Positions 23,898 through 30,507 of a stretch of 34,417 nt of DNA are shown here, one piece after another (positions within the stretch are counted from its first letter, which is position 1; every line of letters begins with the position of its first letter). The notes beneath the pieces are model-generated. The model made no database searches and was not told the DNA's origin. It saw only the letters and a list, made by a program, of their open reading frames with translations. Source of the DNA: Pseudomonas sp. QTF5. Lineage in GTDB: Bacteria; Pseudomonadota; Gammaproteobacteria; Pseudomonadales; Pseudomonadaceae. The translations under genes and the position numbers were made by a program. The stretch lies in contig NZ_AZRW02000054.1 in the NCBI RefSeq assembly GCF_000512695.2, forward strand, positions 1 to 34,417. Direction: 5' to 3'.

Positions 23898-24164
23898 ATG
23901 ACCTCCTCCATTCAAACGATCACCCCCACATCCCCAGTTCGTGATCCGGCAACCACGCTCATTCGTGTCAGCGAAGTTATGGCGATGGTCGGCCTTGCTC
24001 GCCCCACCATTTACAAGCTGATGCAACAGCAAGACAGCGGCTTTCCGCTCCCCGTGAAACTGAGCAACAGTAACGCCCGAGGGGCGCCCGTCGCATGGGT
24101 TTTGGCTGAAGTGCAGGCCTGGACCCGCGCGCGGATCGCGACCCGTACAAAGGTGGCGGCATGA
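23898..24164 (+). CDS. AlpA/Vis-family transcriptional regulator or excisionase
   Basis: An 88-aa protein with a MerR-like HTH: LIRVSEVMAMVGLARPTIYKLM, then GFPLPVKLS and VAWVLAEVQAWTRARI, the classic AlpA layout. In P4 the Vis protein of this family both represses early promoters and helps excision. The start at 23898 (MTSSIQT) is chosen because the N-terminal extension of the longer frame is not conserved in the family. Its stop overlaps the next start as ATGA, so translation is coupled. Confidence 0.88.
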   Translation: MTSSIQTITPTSPVRDPATTLIRVSEVMAMVGLARPTIYKLMQQQDSGFPLPVKLSNSNARGAPVAWVLAEVQAWTRARIATRTKVAA

Positions 24165-24769
24165 ATAACCGTCCTTCTAATATCGCGGGCGCTTTTCTTG
24201 ATTCCTACAGCATCGGATTCCGTCTCTATCAACCTGATGCCATCAACTGGCGTCACCGCACCATTGCGGGCGTGAGCTGGAACGGGGAGGAACAAGAAGC
24301 CTACTTTTTCAACCCGGATGGCCTGGTCCTTCCGCTGAAACCCAATCCGTGGAAATTGCCTGAACTGATCCGCGAAAAGGTGGTGCACAGGGAGTTTTCC
24401 AGCATTCACGGCACAGGTCATTTCGCCATGAAAGAGGGCCGCCGCACTGCCCTGAAGTCGCTGGGCTTGACCGACTGGGTCACGTACTGGCTGGTCGATC
24501 AATCGACTGGTTACGCGAACGATCCAGCGGTGTGGCAACACATCACTGAGCAGGATCTTGCAGCGGAGAAGACCGCTAGCGAATGCCTTCACCGTGAACT
24601 GCGCATGACTTCCGATCTGACCGACTACGTGGCTGAGTGCCTGGCACAGCAGCGCGAATTGCTCGCGGTAGAACACCGTCGACAGTGCGAAGAGGACAGC
24701 AAAATCCTGGCTTGGCTCAAGGGCGAAACAGCGCCGCCGCTGTTCAACAACCTGCAGGAGGCAGCATGA
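24161..24769 (+). CDS. Uncharacterised satellite protein (202 aa)
   Basis: A protein with no recognised domain. It is rich in aromatic residues in the first half (YSIGFRLYQPDAINWRHRTIAGVSW) and has a charged helical C-terminus (DLTDYVAECLAQQRELLAVEHRRQCEEDSKILAWLKG). No signal peptide or membrane segment. It overlaps the AlpA-like gene by ATGA at its start and the following gene by ATGA at its end, so the three are translated as one coupled unit. Function unknown; position suggests a satellite maintenance or host-interaction role. Confidence 0.8.
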   Translation: MNNRPSNIAGAFLDSYSIGFRLYQPDAINWRHRTIAGVSWNGEEQEAYFFNPDGLVLPLKPNPWKLPELIREKVVHREFSSIHGTGHFAMKEGRRTALKSLGLTDWVTYWLVDQSTGYANDPAVWQHITEQDLAAEKTASECLHRELRMTSDLTDYVAECLAQQRELLAVEHRRQCEEDSKILAWLKGETAPPLFNNLQEAA

Positions 24770-25107
24770 CACCGACCTTTCTCCCCCACCAAGCACTGGA
24801 TCTCGTCGGTGCAATCGAAGCGTCTCTGCCTTCTACCGCAGCGAGCAAAGGTCGTCAGCGTTTGCTCTTTCTACGCGATCAGGCGATCTCGGCCGGCGTT
24901 CAGGTGCTGATTGTGTTGTGGCACGACCTGGAGTGGACATTGCTAGCGATTCAGCCGCCCGCAGACGAGGTGATTGACGACGCTCGCGAGCTGGTTCCTA
25001 ACCTGCTGCGCAATCCCGAAGCACTGCAGCAGATGCGGCAACGCGCCGGCCAAGGCAACCACATGCAATGGCTCATGCTCACCCGCCCCGTCACGACCCA
25101 GCATTAA
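24766..25107 (+). CDS. Uncharacterised small satellite protein (113 aa)
   Basis: Begins at an ATG overlapping the previous stop, with GGAGG seven bases ahead, which is a strong ribosome site. The protein (MTPTFLPHQALDLVGAIEAS...) is mildly acidic with an internal helix around VLIVLWHDLEWTLLAI and has no known domain. A G/C-rich inverted repeat (AACGCC...GGCGTT, about 25113-25141) follows the stop and may end the transcript. Confidence 0.75.
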   Translation: MTPTFLPHQALDLVGAIEASLPSTAASKGRQRLLFLRDQAISAGVQVLIVLWHDLEWTLLAIQPPADEVIDDARELVPNLLRNPEALQQMRQRAGQGNHMQWLMLTRPVTTQH

Positions 25108-25205
25108 CGAAAACGCCCCCGGGAGCGATCCGGAGGCGTTGAGGTACATCTACATGCCCGCACAATTTATGCCGCTTCAAAAAAATGCGCAAGATCTCCA
25201 CACGG

Positions 25206-25234
25206 TTGCACTTTTGAAATCGGGACGTTACTCT
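25206..25234 (+). promoter_or_regulatory. Candidate sigma-70 promoter of the immunity leader
   Basis: TTGCAC, 17-bp spacer and TACTCT. A start near 25241 would place the hairpin GTCGCTG-N6-CAGCGAC (25241-25260) at the extreme 5' end of the RNA, with the first target site just after. This mirrors the late-early leader of P4. The -10 box is imperfect. Confidence 0.5.
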
Positions 25235-25264
25235 CTGGCCGTCGCTGCAAATTCAGCGACCGGG

Positions 25265-25288
25265 TTTGGCGACCCGAGTTTAAGAAGG
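25265..25288 (+). promoter_or_regulatory. Upstream target of the antisense RNA (seqA-like)
   Basis: TTTGGCGAC and TAAGAAGG, complementary to TCGCCAA (25401-25407) and CCTTCTTA (25387-25394) of the antisense RNA in correct antiparallel order. The TTGGCG part is presented in the loop of a hairpin CGGGT...ACCCG (25261-25276). Confidence 0.7.
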
Positions 25289-25293
25289 CGCAC

Positions 25294-25327
25294 AGGCGCC
25301 CCCATTACGATTGCAGGCGCTTTTTTT
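25294..25327 (+). terminator. Attenuator terminator in the immunity leader
   Basis: AGGCGCC, a 15-nt loop and GGCGCTT followed by five more T. The segment GCGCC (25296-25300) can alternatively pair with GGCGC (25287-25291) through a 4-nt loop. The two hairpins exclude each other, and the upstream arm overlaps the antisense target. Confidence 0.7.
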
Positions 25328-25349
25328 GTGCCCGCATTCCTGTTTTATG

Positions 25350-25425
25350 GTGGCTGTGCGTGGGAGACCTTCGGGTCTGCCGGGTTCCTTCTTACCCGGT
25401 TCGCCAACCTGCGCACAGCTGCCAC
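25350..25425 (+). ncRNA. C4/P4-CI-type antisense immunity RNA
   Basis: A compact fold typical of the C4 antisense RNA family of phages P1/P7 and satellite P4. The outer stem is GTGGC-TGTGCG paired with CGCACA-GCT-GCCAC (25350-25360 with 25412-25425). Inside it are hairpin AGACC-TTCG-GGTCT (25365-25378) and hairpin CCGGGT-loop-ACCCGG (25380-25399), whose loop TCCTTCTT with adjoining bases and the following TCGCCAA form the antisense segments. Both segments match the two flanking target sites. In P4 this RNA pairs with leader targets and forces early termination of the replication operon, giving lysogenic immunity. No separate promoter is obvious, so it is probably processed from the leader. 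Confidence 0.85.
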
Positions 25426-25434
25426 CCCAATTCG

Positions 25435-25473
25435 TTTGGCGACGAACCGTGGCAGTTCCTACTTAAGAAGGAG
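25435..25473 (+). promoter_or_regulatory. Downstream target of the antisense RNA, covering a ribosome site (seqC-like)
   Basis: TTTGGCGAC (25435-25443) and TAAGAAGGA (25464-25472), the second copy of the target. AAGGAG (25468-25473) is the Shine-Dalgarno of the gene starting at 25482, eight bases later. Pairing with the antisense RNA loop would hide it. GTGGCAG (25449-25455) can also compete with the outer stem of the RNA (CTGCCAC). Confidence 0.7.
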
Positions 25474-25481
25474 CTCCACCC

Positions 25482-25640
25482 ATGCACGCCCTCAATCCAT
25501 CCAAAATTCGCGCCGCTGCCCATCGGGCAATGGCTCTCGCCGCTTTACACGCCGACTCCAGCCTCGCAACACGTCTCGCCCGCTTCAATGCCCATATGGC
25601 CAAAGCTCGTGCGCTCGAAGCAGCAGGTGGTGCCCAATGA
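25482..25640 (+). CDS. Small satellite protein under immunity-RNA control (52 aa)
   Basis: A 52-aa basic, alanine-rich helical protein (MHALNPSKIRAAAHRAMALAAL...ARALEAAGGAQ). It begins 8 bases after a strong AGGAG site that lies inside the downstream antisense target. Its stop overlaps the next start by ATGA. By position it corresponds to kil/icd-type genes of P4 and P1, which can inhibit host division, but the sequence shows no specific similarity that I recognise. It may also serve as a leader peptide coupling translation to the genes behind it. Confidence 0.65.
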   Translation: MHALNPSKIRAAAHRAMALAALHADSSLATRLARFNAHMAKARALEAAGGAQ

Positions 25641-25915
25641 ACGGCGCTCTGAATTTTGCCTTGCCCGAGGATCTGCTGTGCGTCCACCAAGGCGCCGAAG
25701 CCGGTGTGCCGATTGATGCCATTACCTGTGCCGTGGAGCGAGCCAACTCCGTGCTCTTGCTGCTTGAAGACCAGTTCGAGTGCAACGGTCCGCGTCTGGC
25801 CAACCATGTGATTGCCGCAGCCCTGTGGGACGTTCGCGGGACGCTGGGGCTGATCCGCACCCTCGCTTTGCACGCCGACGCCTCCACTCGCCTAGCCATC
25901 AATGGAGGCGCTTAA
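25637..25915 (+). CDS. Uncharacterised satellite protein (92 aa)
   Basis: Starts at an ATG overlapping the previous stop and ends at TAA, which overlaps the next ATG as TAATG. The sequence (LPEDLLCVHQGAEAGVPIDAITCAVERANSVLLLLEDQF...) is helical, with a leucine-rich middle and two cysteines, and has no known domain. Its frame stays open without a stop upstream to 25154 through the immunity RNA; annotation pipelines may report that longer frame as an Ash/Icd-like protein. Confidence 0.7.
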   Translation: MNGALNFALPEDLLCVHQGAEAGVPIDAITCAVERANSVLLLLEDQFECNGPRLANHVIAAALWDVRGTLGLIRTLALHADASTRLAINGGA

Positions 25916-26199
25916 TGAGCCCTTCCACTTTGGTTAATACCGTTGGTGGCGCCACGTTTGCCCGGTGCAACGCTCAAAACCAACCCCTGTTCCGTATCAA
26001 TGCTGGGATTTCCTGCGAAGAAGCGCTCGAGCAGGCTTCTCTACTCATGGACTGTGTGAACAAGCTGACTTTCCTGAGCGGGATGGAGAATGACAACGAC
26101 GCGATGGTGTGGGCTTCGCATTATCTGAGCGAGATGGCCAAAGCCATCATTGATGACGTGACCAGCGGGTTGCAACTGGCCCAAGGCGGTGGCGTATGA
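25915..26199 (+). CDS. DUF3077-family protein
   Basis: A 94-aa protein of the Pseudomonas-typical DUF3077 family: QPLFRINAGISCEEALEQASLLMDCVNKLT, then MVWASHYLSEMAKAIIDDV. Function unknown; members often lie in prophages and islands. Translation is coupled to both neighbours (TAATG upstream, ATGA into the primase gene). Confidence 0.85.
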   Translation: MSPSTLVNTVGGATFARCNAQNQPLFRINAGISCEEALEQASLLMDCVNKLTFLSGMENDNDAMVWASHYLSEMAKAIIDDVTSGLQLAQGGGV

Positions 26200-29087
26200 A
26201 TGCACCTACAGCTCATGCCCGTCGTCCTACATTCGCTCAAGTCAAAGCCGTTGCGTTACAGAACATTGATCGTGTGCTGACTCACTGGCTGCCCAACGGC
26301 AAGCGTGTGGACGGCGGTAAGGAATACACCGCCCCCAATCCAACCCGCGCCGACAAGCGCGCCGGCTCGCTCACGGTTAATTTGAGCAAAGGCACCTGGG
26401 CGGATTTTGCCACTGGCGACAAAGGCGGCGACCTGATCGATCTGGTGCGCTATCTGGATGGCGGCAGCGATGTCGACGCCTGCAACAAGCTGGCGGAGCT
26501 GCTCAAAGTATCGCCCGGCGCCGCCCAGGCGAAGCCAGCGCCCGCCAAGACAAAAGCACCTGAGTGGATTGCCATTCAGCCGATCCCGACCGAGGCCATG
26601 AACAAGTGCCCGGCCAAACACCGGCAACACGGTGTGCCGTCGAAAGTCTGGATCTATCGCGACGCACAAGGCCAGCCGGTTATGGCGCTGTATCGCTTCG
26701 ACTTGGGCCCCGATGAAGACGGCAAACCGCGCAAGGTGTTTGCCCCCTTGACGTGGTGCCAGCGTGCCGACGGTCAAACCCAGCAATGGCGTTGGCAGGG
26801 TTTGCCGGATCCGCGTCCTCTGCTGCGCCGGGATGAACTGGCGCAACGCGCAGAAGCACCGGTCATTCTCTGCGAAGGAGAAAAGGCCGCCGACGCCGCG
26901 GCGCAGCTGCTGCCCAACTACGTGGCCACGTGCTGGCCGAACGGCTCAAATTCCTGGCACAAGGCTGACCTGACACCGCTCAAAGGCCGGTCGGTGGTGC
27001 TGTGGCCTGACAACGATGTCAGCGGTAAAGGCTGCATGGCTTCCGTCGCCGAACACCTGCAGCAGATAGGCGCCGCGTCGGTGCGCGTGATCGCTCTGGA
27101 CGTGTTCAAACGCCAACCCACGCTCAAGAATGGGCAACCGACTTTTGCCAAGGGTGGTCAATGGGATGACGGCGACGATGCGGCCGATGCCCAGGCCAAA
27201 GGCTGGACGGCAGCGCACGTCGTCGAGCTGGAACGCAGCGGTGAGTTGTTTGGCGTCGAGCCGGAGAAAAAATCGGATGTACCACCCGAAGCCAAGGTCA
27301 AGCCGGCGACTAAGCGCGCCGCCAAACCTAAAAACGATCTGCTGCCCGGTGGCTTTCGCCTGACAGCCGAAGGCGTGTTTTACTCCGGTGACGATGGCGA
27401 GGCCCGCCCGGTGTGCTCCCCGCTGGAGATTCTGGCGCGCACCCGTGATGCGCAAGGCCATAACTGGGGTTTGCTGGTCGAGTTCGACGATCCGGACGGA
27501 GCGAAGAAGCGTTGGAACATCCCGGCGCGGACCATGACCGGCGACTTCGGCAAGGACGTACTCGGTCCACTGGTGGACATGGGCTTACGTCTGGCCGGCA
27601 GTCGCTCCGGTCGCAATGCGCGCAATGACCTACAGAGTTATCTCGGCGGCTTCGACAGTGCCCAGCGCGCACGACTGGTCACCCGTTTGGGCTGGCACGA
27701 CAGCGCCTTCCTGCTGCCTGAGCAACAGATCGGTTCACATGTGGAACACCTGCACTTCTATGAGGCCGGCGCGCAGCTTCCGCCGATCAGCGAAGCCGGC
27801 ACCCTAGAACAGTGGCAGGAGCAGATCGGCGCCTTGTGCATCGGCAATCACCGCTTGGCGTTTGTGGCCAGCGTGGCGTTTGCCGGTCCACTGTTGCACC
27901 TGCTTGGCCATGAGTCGGGCGGTTTTCACCTGTACGGCGACAGCTCGGGCGGCAAGACCACCCATTTGCAGGTGGCCGCCTCGATCTACGGCGGGCCGCG
28001 TCTGGTGCGATCCTGGCGCTCGACGGACAACGCCTTGGAATCCATCGCCGCCGCGCACTCGGACGGGCTCTTGGTGCTGGATGAAATCGGCATGTGCGAC
28101 CCGCGCATCATTGGCGAAACGGTGTACATGCTCGGCAACGGCACCGGTAAGGCCCGCGCCAATGATCGAGGCCAAGCAGGCCGGCAGGTGCAGGAGTGGC
28201 GTTTGCTGTTTCTCTCAACCGGCGAGAAGACCTTGGCGCAGCATATGGCCGAAGCCAACAAGGAACTGAAAGCCGGCATGGAAATGCGCATGCTCGCGGT
28301 GCCGGCGGACGCCAGTAAAGGCTTGGGCATGTTCGATGTGCTGAACGGCTTTGATGATGCGACCGCCCTCTCTGATGCACTGAAGGCACGCGTAGCCAAG
28401 TACTACGGCACACCACTCACAGCCTTCCTGTCGGCCCTCTGTGAGCCCGGCAAGCGGCATGGCTGGTCGGCAATCCTGCGCCATACCTTGGAAGGCTTTA
28501 TCGCCAAGGCACTCCCTGCCTCGGCCAGCGGTCAGGCACATCGAGCAGCGGCCCGTTTCGGTCTGGCTGCCGCCGCTGGTGAGCTGGCCACTGCGATGGG
28601 GATTACCGGCTGGCCGGATGGTGCGGCCACCACTGCGGCCCGAGTGTGCCTCAATGCCTGGATGAACGAGCGCGGCGGCGCCGGCAATCTCGAAGGTGAC
28701 GCGATTCTGGCACGGCTGCGCCAAGTCATTGAACGCTTCGGCGAAAGCCGCTTCACCCGATGGGAATCGGCTGCCGCGAAAATCGATGAGCATGGCCCTC
28801 GCACCATCGACCGCTTGGGTTTTCGCAAGTCGTTGGAGCACGGTTTGGGTGACGCGCTGCACACCACCAACACCTACTACGTGTTGCCCGAGGCATGGCG
28901 TTCGGAAGTGTTCAAGGGCATGAACATCAATGCGGTGAACAAGGAATTGATTCGCCGTGGCGTCCTTGAGCCGGGGCCCGACGGCAAAGCCTCCTGTGCC
29001 GTGCGCTTACCCGGCCTGGGCTTACAGCGTTGTTATGTGGTGAAGACGATACCGGGAACGGATGAGAGCGAGGCACAGGCCGCTTAA
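26196..29087 (+). CDS. TOPRIM-DUF927 primase/helicase of the satellite
   Basis: A 963-aa replication protein, functionally comparable to P4 alpha but of a different domain build. The N-terminus (about 35-110) resembles a primase-type DNA-binding region (GTWADFATGDKGGDLIDLVRYL) without zinc-binding cysteines. A TOPRIM domain (about 220-290) has the Glu in VILCEGEKAAD and the Asp residues in WPDNDVSGKG. After a Lys/Pro-rich linker (about 345-385) comes DUF927 with an ATPase core: Walker A GDSSGGKTT (about 581-589) and Walker B LLVLDEIGMCD (about 625). A C-terminal alpha-helical region of 200 residues follows. It should prime and unwind DNA at an origin on the element. Coupled by ATGA to the DUF3077 gene. 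Confidence 0.9.
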   Translation: MNAPTAHARRPTFAQVKAVALQNIDRVLTHWLPNGKRVDGGKEYTAPNPTRADKRAGSLTVNLSKGTWADFATGDKGGDLIDLVRYLDGGSDVDACNKLAELLKVSPGAAQAKPAPAKTKAPEWIAIQPIPTEAMNKCPAKHRQHGVPSKVWIYRDAQGQPVMALYRFDLGPDEDGKPRKVFAPLTWCQRADGQTQQWRWQGLPDPRPLLRRDELAQRAEAPVILCEGEKAADAAAQLLPNYVATCWPNGSNSWHKADLTPLKGRSVVLWPDNDVSGKGCMASVAEHLQQIGAASVRVIALDVFKRQPTLKNGQPTFAKGGQWDDGDDAADAQAKGWTAAHVVELERSGELFGVEPEKKSDVPPEAKVKPATKRAAKPKNDLLPGGFRLTAEGVFYSGDDGEARPVCSPLEILARTRDAQGHNWGLLVEFDDPDGAKKRWNIPARTMTGDFGKDVLGPLVDMGLRLAGSRSGRNARNDLQSYLGGFDSAQRARLVTRLGWHDSAFLLPEQQIGSHVEHLHFYEAGAQLPPISEAGTLEQWQEQIGALCIGNHRLAFVASVAFAGPLLHLLGHESGGFHLYGDSSGGKTTHLQVAASIYGGPRLVRSWRSTDNALESIAAAHSDGLLVLDEIGMCDPRIIGETVYMLGNGTGKARANDRGQAGRQVQEWRLLFLSTGEKTLAQHMAEANKELKAGMEMRMLAVPADASKGLGMFDVLNGFDDATALSDALKARVAKYYGTPLTAFLSALCEPGKRHGWSAILRHTLEGFIAKALPASASGQAHRAAARFGLAAAAGELATAMGITGWPDGAATTAARVCLNAWMNERGGAGNLEGDAILARLRQVIERFGESRFTRWESAAAKIDEHGPRTIDRLGFRKSLEHGLGDALHTTNTYYVLPEAWRSEVFKGMNINAVNKELIRRGVLEPGPDGKASCAVRLPGLGLQRCYVVKTIPGTDESEAQAA

Positions 29088-29174
29088 CGGTCAGCCTACT
29101 GATTGAGGTAAAGCCGGCCCAAACCGGCCTCGCCAGCCACTCCTAACCCAACCCAATTACACAGGACAAAACAC

Positions 29175-30017
29175 ATGAACGCTATTCAGCAACTGAAAGA
29201 CACACGCGCCACTTTGGTCAATCAAGTGCAAACCATCAAAGCGGAACTTCCGCATTGGGAAGCTGCGCTGCACAGCGAGGAAACCATCAGCCAAGGACGC
29301 GAGAGCGACGTCAGGCATGAAATCAGCAGTCGGAAAATAAAGATCGACTCAATCGACCTTCAGCTTTTCCAGCTGGATCAGAAACTCGCTCGTCGCGAGG
29401 CATTTGCCAACCGGGAAAGTTTGATGTCCACGCACATTGAAGACATGACGAATTGGAAAGCAGATGAGCAGGAACTCAACGCCAAACGGGAAAGCCTCAG
29501 CACTCGCTTGGCGGACATTCGCAAACAGGCCGAGGCAGAGATGGTAAACGCACGACAAGCGGAGACTCAGGCGGCCACCGCGTACGCACAGGCCGTGGCC
29601 TGGGGTGACGTCGAAGGCGAAAAAACGGCTAGCACCGATGCCCAGAAAGCGGCGAAAAACCTGACGGCCGCGACCGAACAACATCGTCGTCAGCAGTTGA
29701 TCATCACCGCCCTGGAGCAGGAGCTGGCCATCGTTGACCGACACATCACCGAGGCTCAGGTAGAACACCAAAAAATTGAGAAAAAAGCCTTACAGCTCGC
29801 CCACGACGCCCTGGAGGAAAAATGGAATGAAGCCGCCCAGGCCCTTCTTGATGTGGGCGGTAAGCTTTACGCCGCTGCCGGACTGATCGGCCGGGACCCA
29901 ACCTCGCTGATGAAGCTCGACATCCCCGAGCAAGGTGAAAACTTTGGCAGTTGGAAGTGGCAGGACCTGACAGCTCGTGGGAACCAATATCGCCTGCAAG
30001 ACCTGCTGTCGATGTAA
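29175..30017 (+). CDS. Uncharacterised coiled-coil protein (280 aa)
   Basis: Almost the whole of residues 1-215 is predicted coiled coil with heptads (QLKDTRATLVNQVQTIKAELPHWEAAL, then KRESLSTRLADIRKQAEAEMVNARQ). There is no signal peptide, membrane segment or enzyme motif. The last 60 residues are globular (AAGLIGRDPTSLMKLDIPEQGENFGSWKWQDL). It starts 87 bp behind the primase gene, after a GCCGG...CCGGC hairpin, with AGGA before the ATG. It may be a satellite structural or partner protein; no function can be assigned. Confidence 0.75.
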   Translation: MNAIQQLKDTRATLVNQVQTIKAELPHWEAALHSEETISQGRESDVRHEISSRKIKIDSIDLQLFQLDQKLARREAFANRESLMSTHIEDMTNWKADEQELNAKRESLSTRLADIRKQAEAEMVNARQAETQAATAYAQAVAWGDVEGEKTASTDAQKAAKNLTAATEQHRRQQLIITALEQELAIVDRHITEAQVEHQKIEKKALQLAHDALEEKWNEAAQALLDVGGKLYAAAGLIGRDPTSLMKLDIPEQGENFGSWKWQDLTARGNQYRLQDLLSM

Positions 30018-30032
30018 CTGCTGACTACCCTG

Positions 30033-30059
30033 AAACAGCCTGCTTTGCGGGCTGTTTAA
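30033..30059 (+). terminator. Terminator-like hairpin
   Basis: AAACAGCC, 9-nt loop and GGCTGTTT with a short T run. It lies 16 bp after the coiled-coil gene. Confidence 0.6.
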
Positions 30060-30079
30060 GCCACGTATGGATCGAAGCC

Positions 30080-30262
30080 ATGAACACAACGACGCAAAAT
30101 AACTCCCAAATTTTCGAAGATCTGAAAGCGAGAAAAGCCCACCTGATTGCTGTGCTCAAGCTCGTGGATACCGGAACCGGAAAAAGCACGATGCAAAAGC
30201 TCACCATCACGGCGATCAAAGCAGAAATGGGGTTCGTTGAGCACAAGCTGAAGAAACGGTGA
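30080..30262 (+). CDS. Small uncharacterised protein (60 aa)
   Basis: A basic helical 60-aa protein (MNTTTQNNSQIFEDLKARKAHLIAVLKL...IKAEMGFVEHKLKKR). The ribosome site is weak. It sits between two hairpins (one before it, and ACGGGAGCTT/AGCTTCCGT-like after its stop). The amphipathic-helical pattern recalls the preceding coiled-coil protein, possibly as a partner. Moderately uncertain as a gene. Confidence 0.55.
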   Translation: MNTTTQNNSQIFEDLKARKAHLIAVLKLVDTGTGKSTMQKLTITAIKAEMGFVEHKLKKR

Positions 30263-30307
30263 TGAGAATAAACGGGAGCTTGTCCAGCTTCCGTTGCATT
30301 CAAATTC

Positions 30308-30361
30308 GACAGGCAGCTCACAGCCTATAGCTGCCGGTAGCGACAGGCAGAAATCGGCCAG
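30308..30361. repeat. Intergenic repeat block with GGCAG motifs
   Basis: GACAGGCAGCT (30308-30318) faces AGCTGCC (30329-30335) as an inverted repeat. It is followed by AGGCAGAAATCGGCCAG (30345-30361), the same 17 bases as at 34380-34396. This is probably a dispersed Pseudomonas intergenic repeat. The remaining bases to 30507 show no gene. Confidence 0.6.
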
Positions 30362-30507
30362 GAGCGGTCCGTCGAAGCCTGGTCCGAAATTGCTGACGAT
30401 CACTAGGCTGAGAATTCTTCCAGCCAAGCGATTTCCGCGCGTGGTCGCGTGTCACCGATCGGCACAGAGTGTCACAATTGCGCCACTTTCAATCCCGAGC
30501 GCTCTCC

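Larger units (their letters stand above)
21254..30262. mobile_element. P4-like integrated satellite element at tRNA-Arg (right end not resolved)
   Basis: The element begins at the tRNA 3' end. The order is integrase, unknown gene, AlpA-like regulator, small overlapping genes, an antisense immunity RNA, DUF3077 gene, TOPRIM-DUF927 primase and two more unknown genes. The combination of tRNA-linked P4-type integrase, AlpA/Vis-like protein, large primase-helicase and C4/CI-type RNA is what defines P4-like phage satellites. No capsid-size (sid), polarity-suppression (psu), delta or packaging genes were recognised. The right boundary is drawn loosely after the last gene that looks co-resident, since no copy of the tRNA 3' end was found later in the window. 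Confidence 0.75.
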
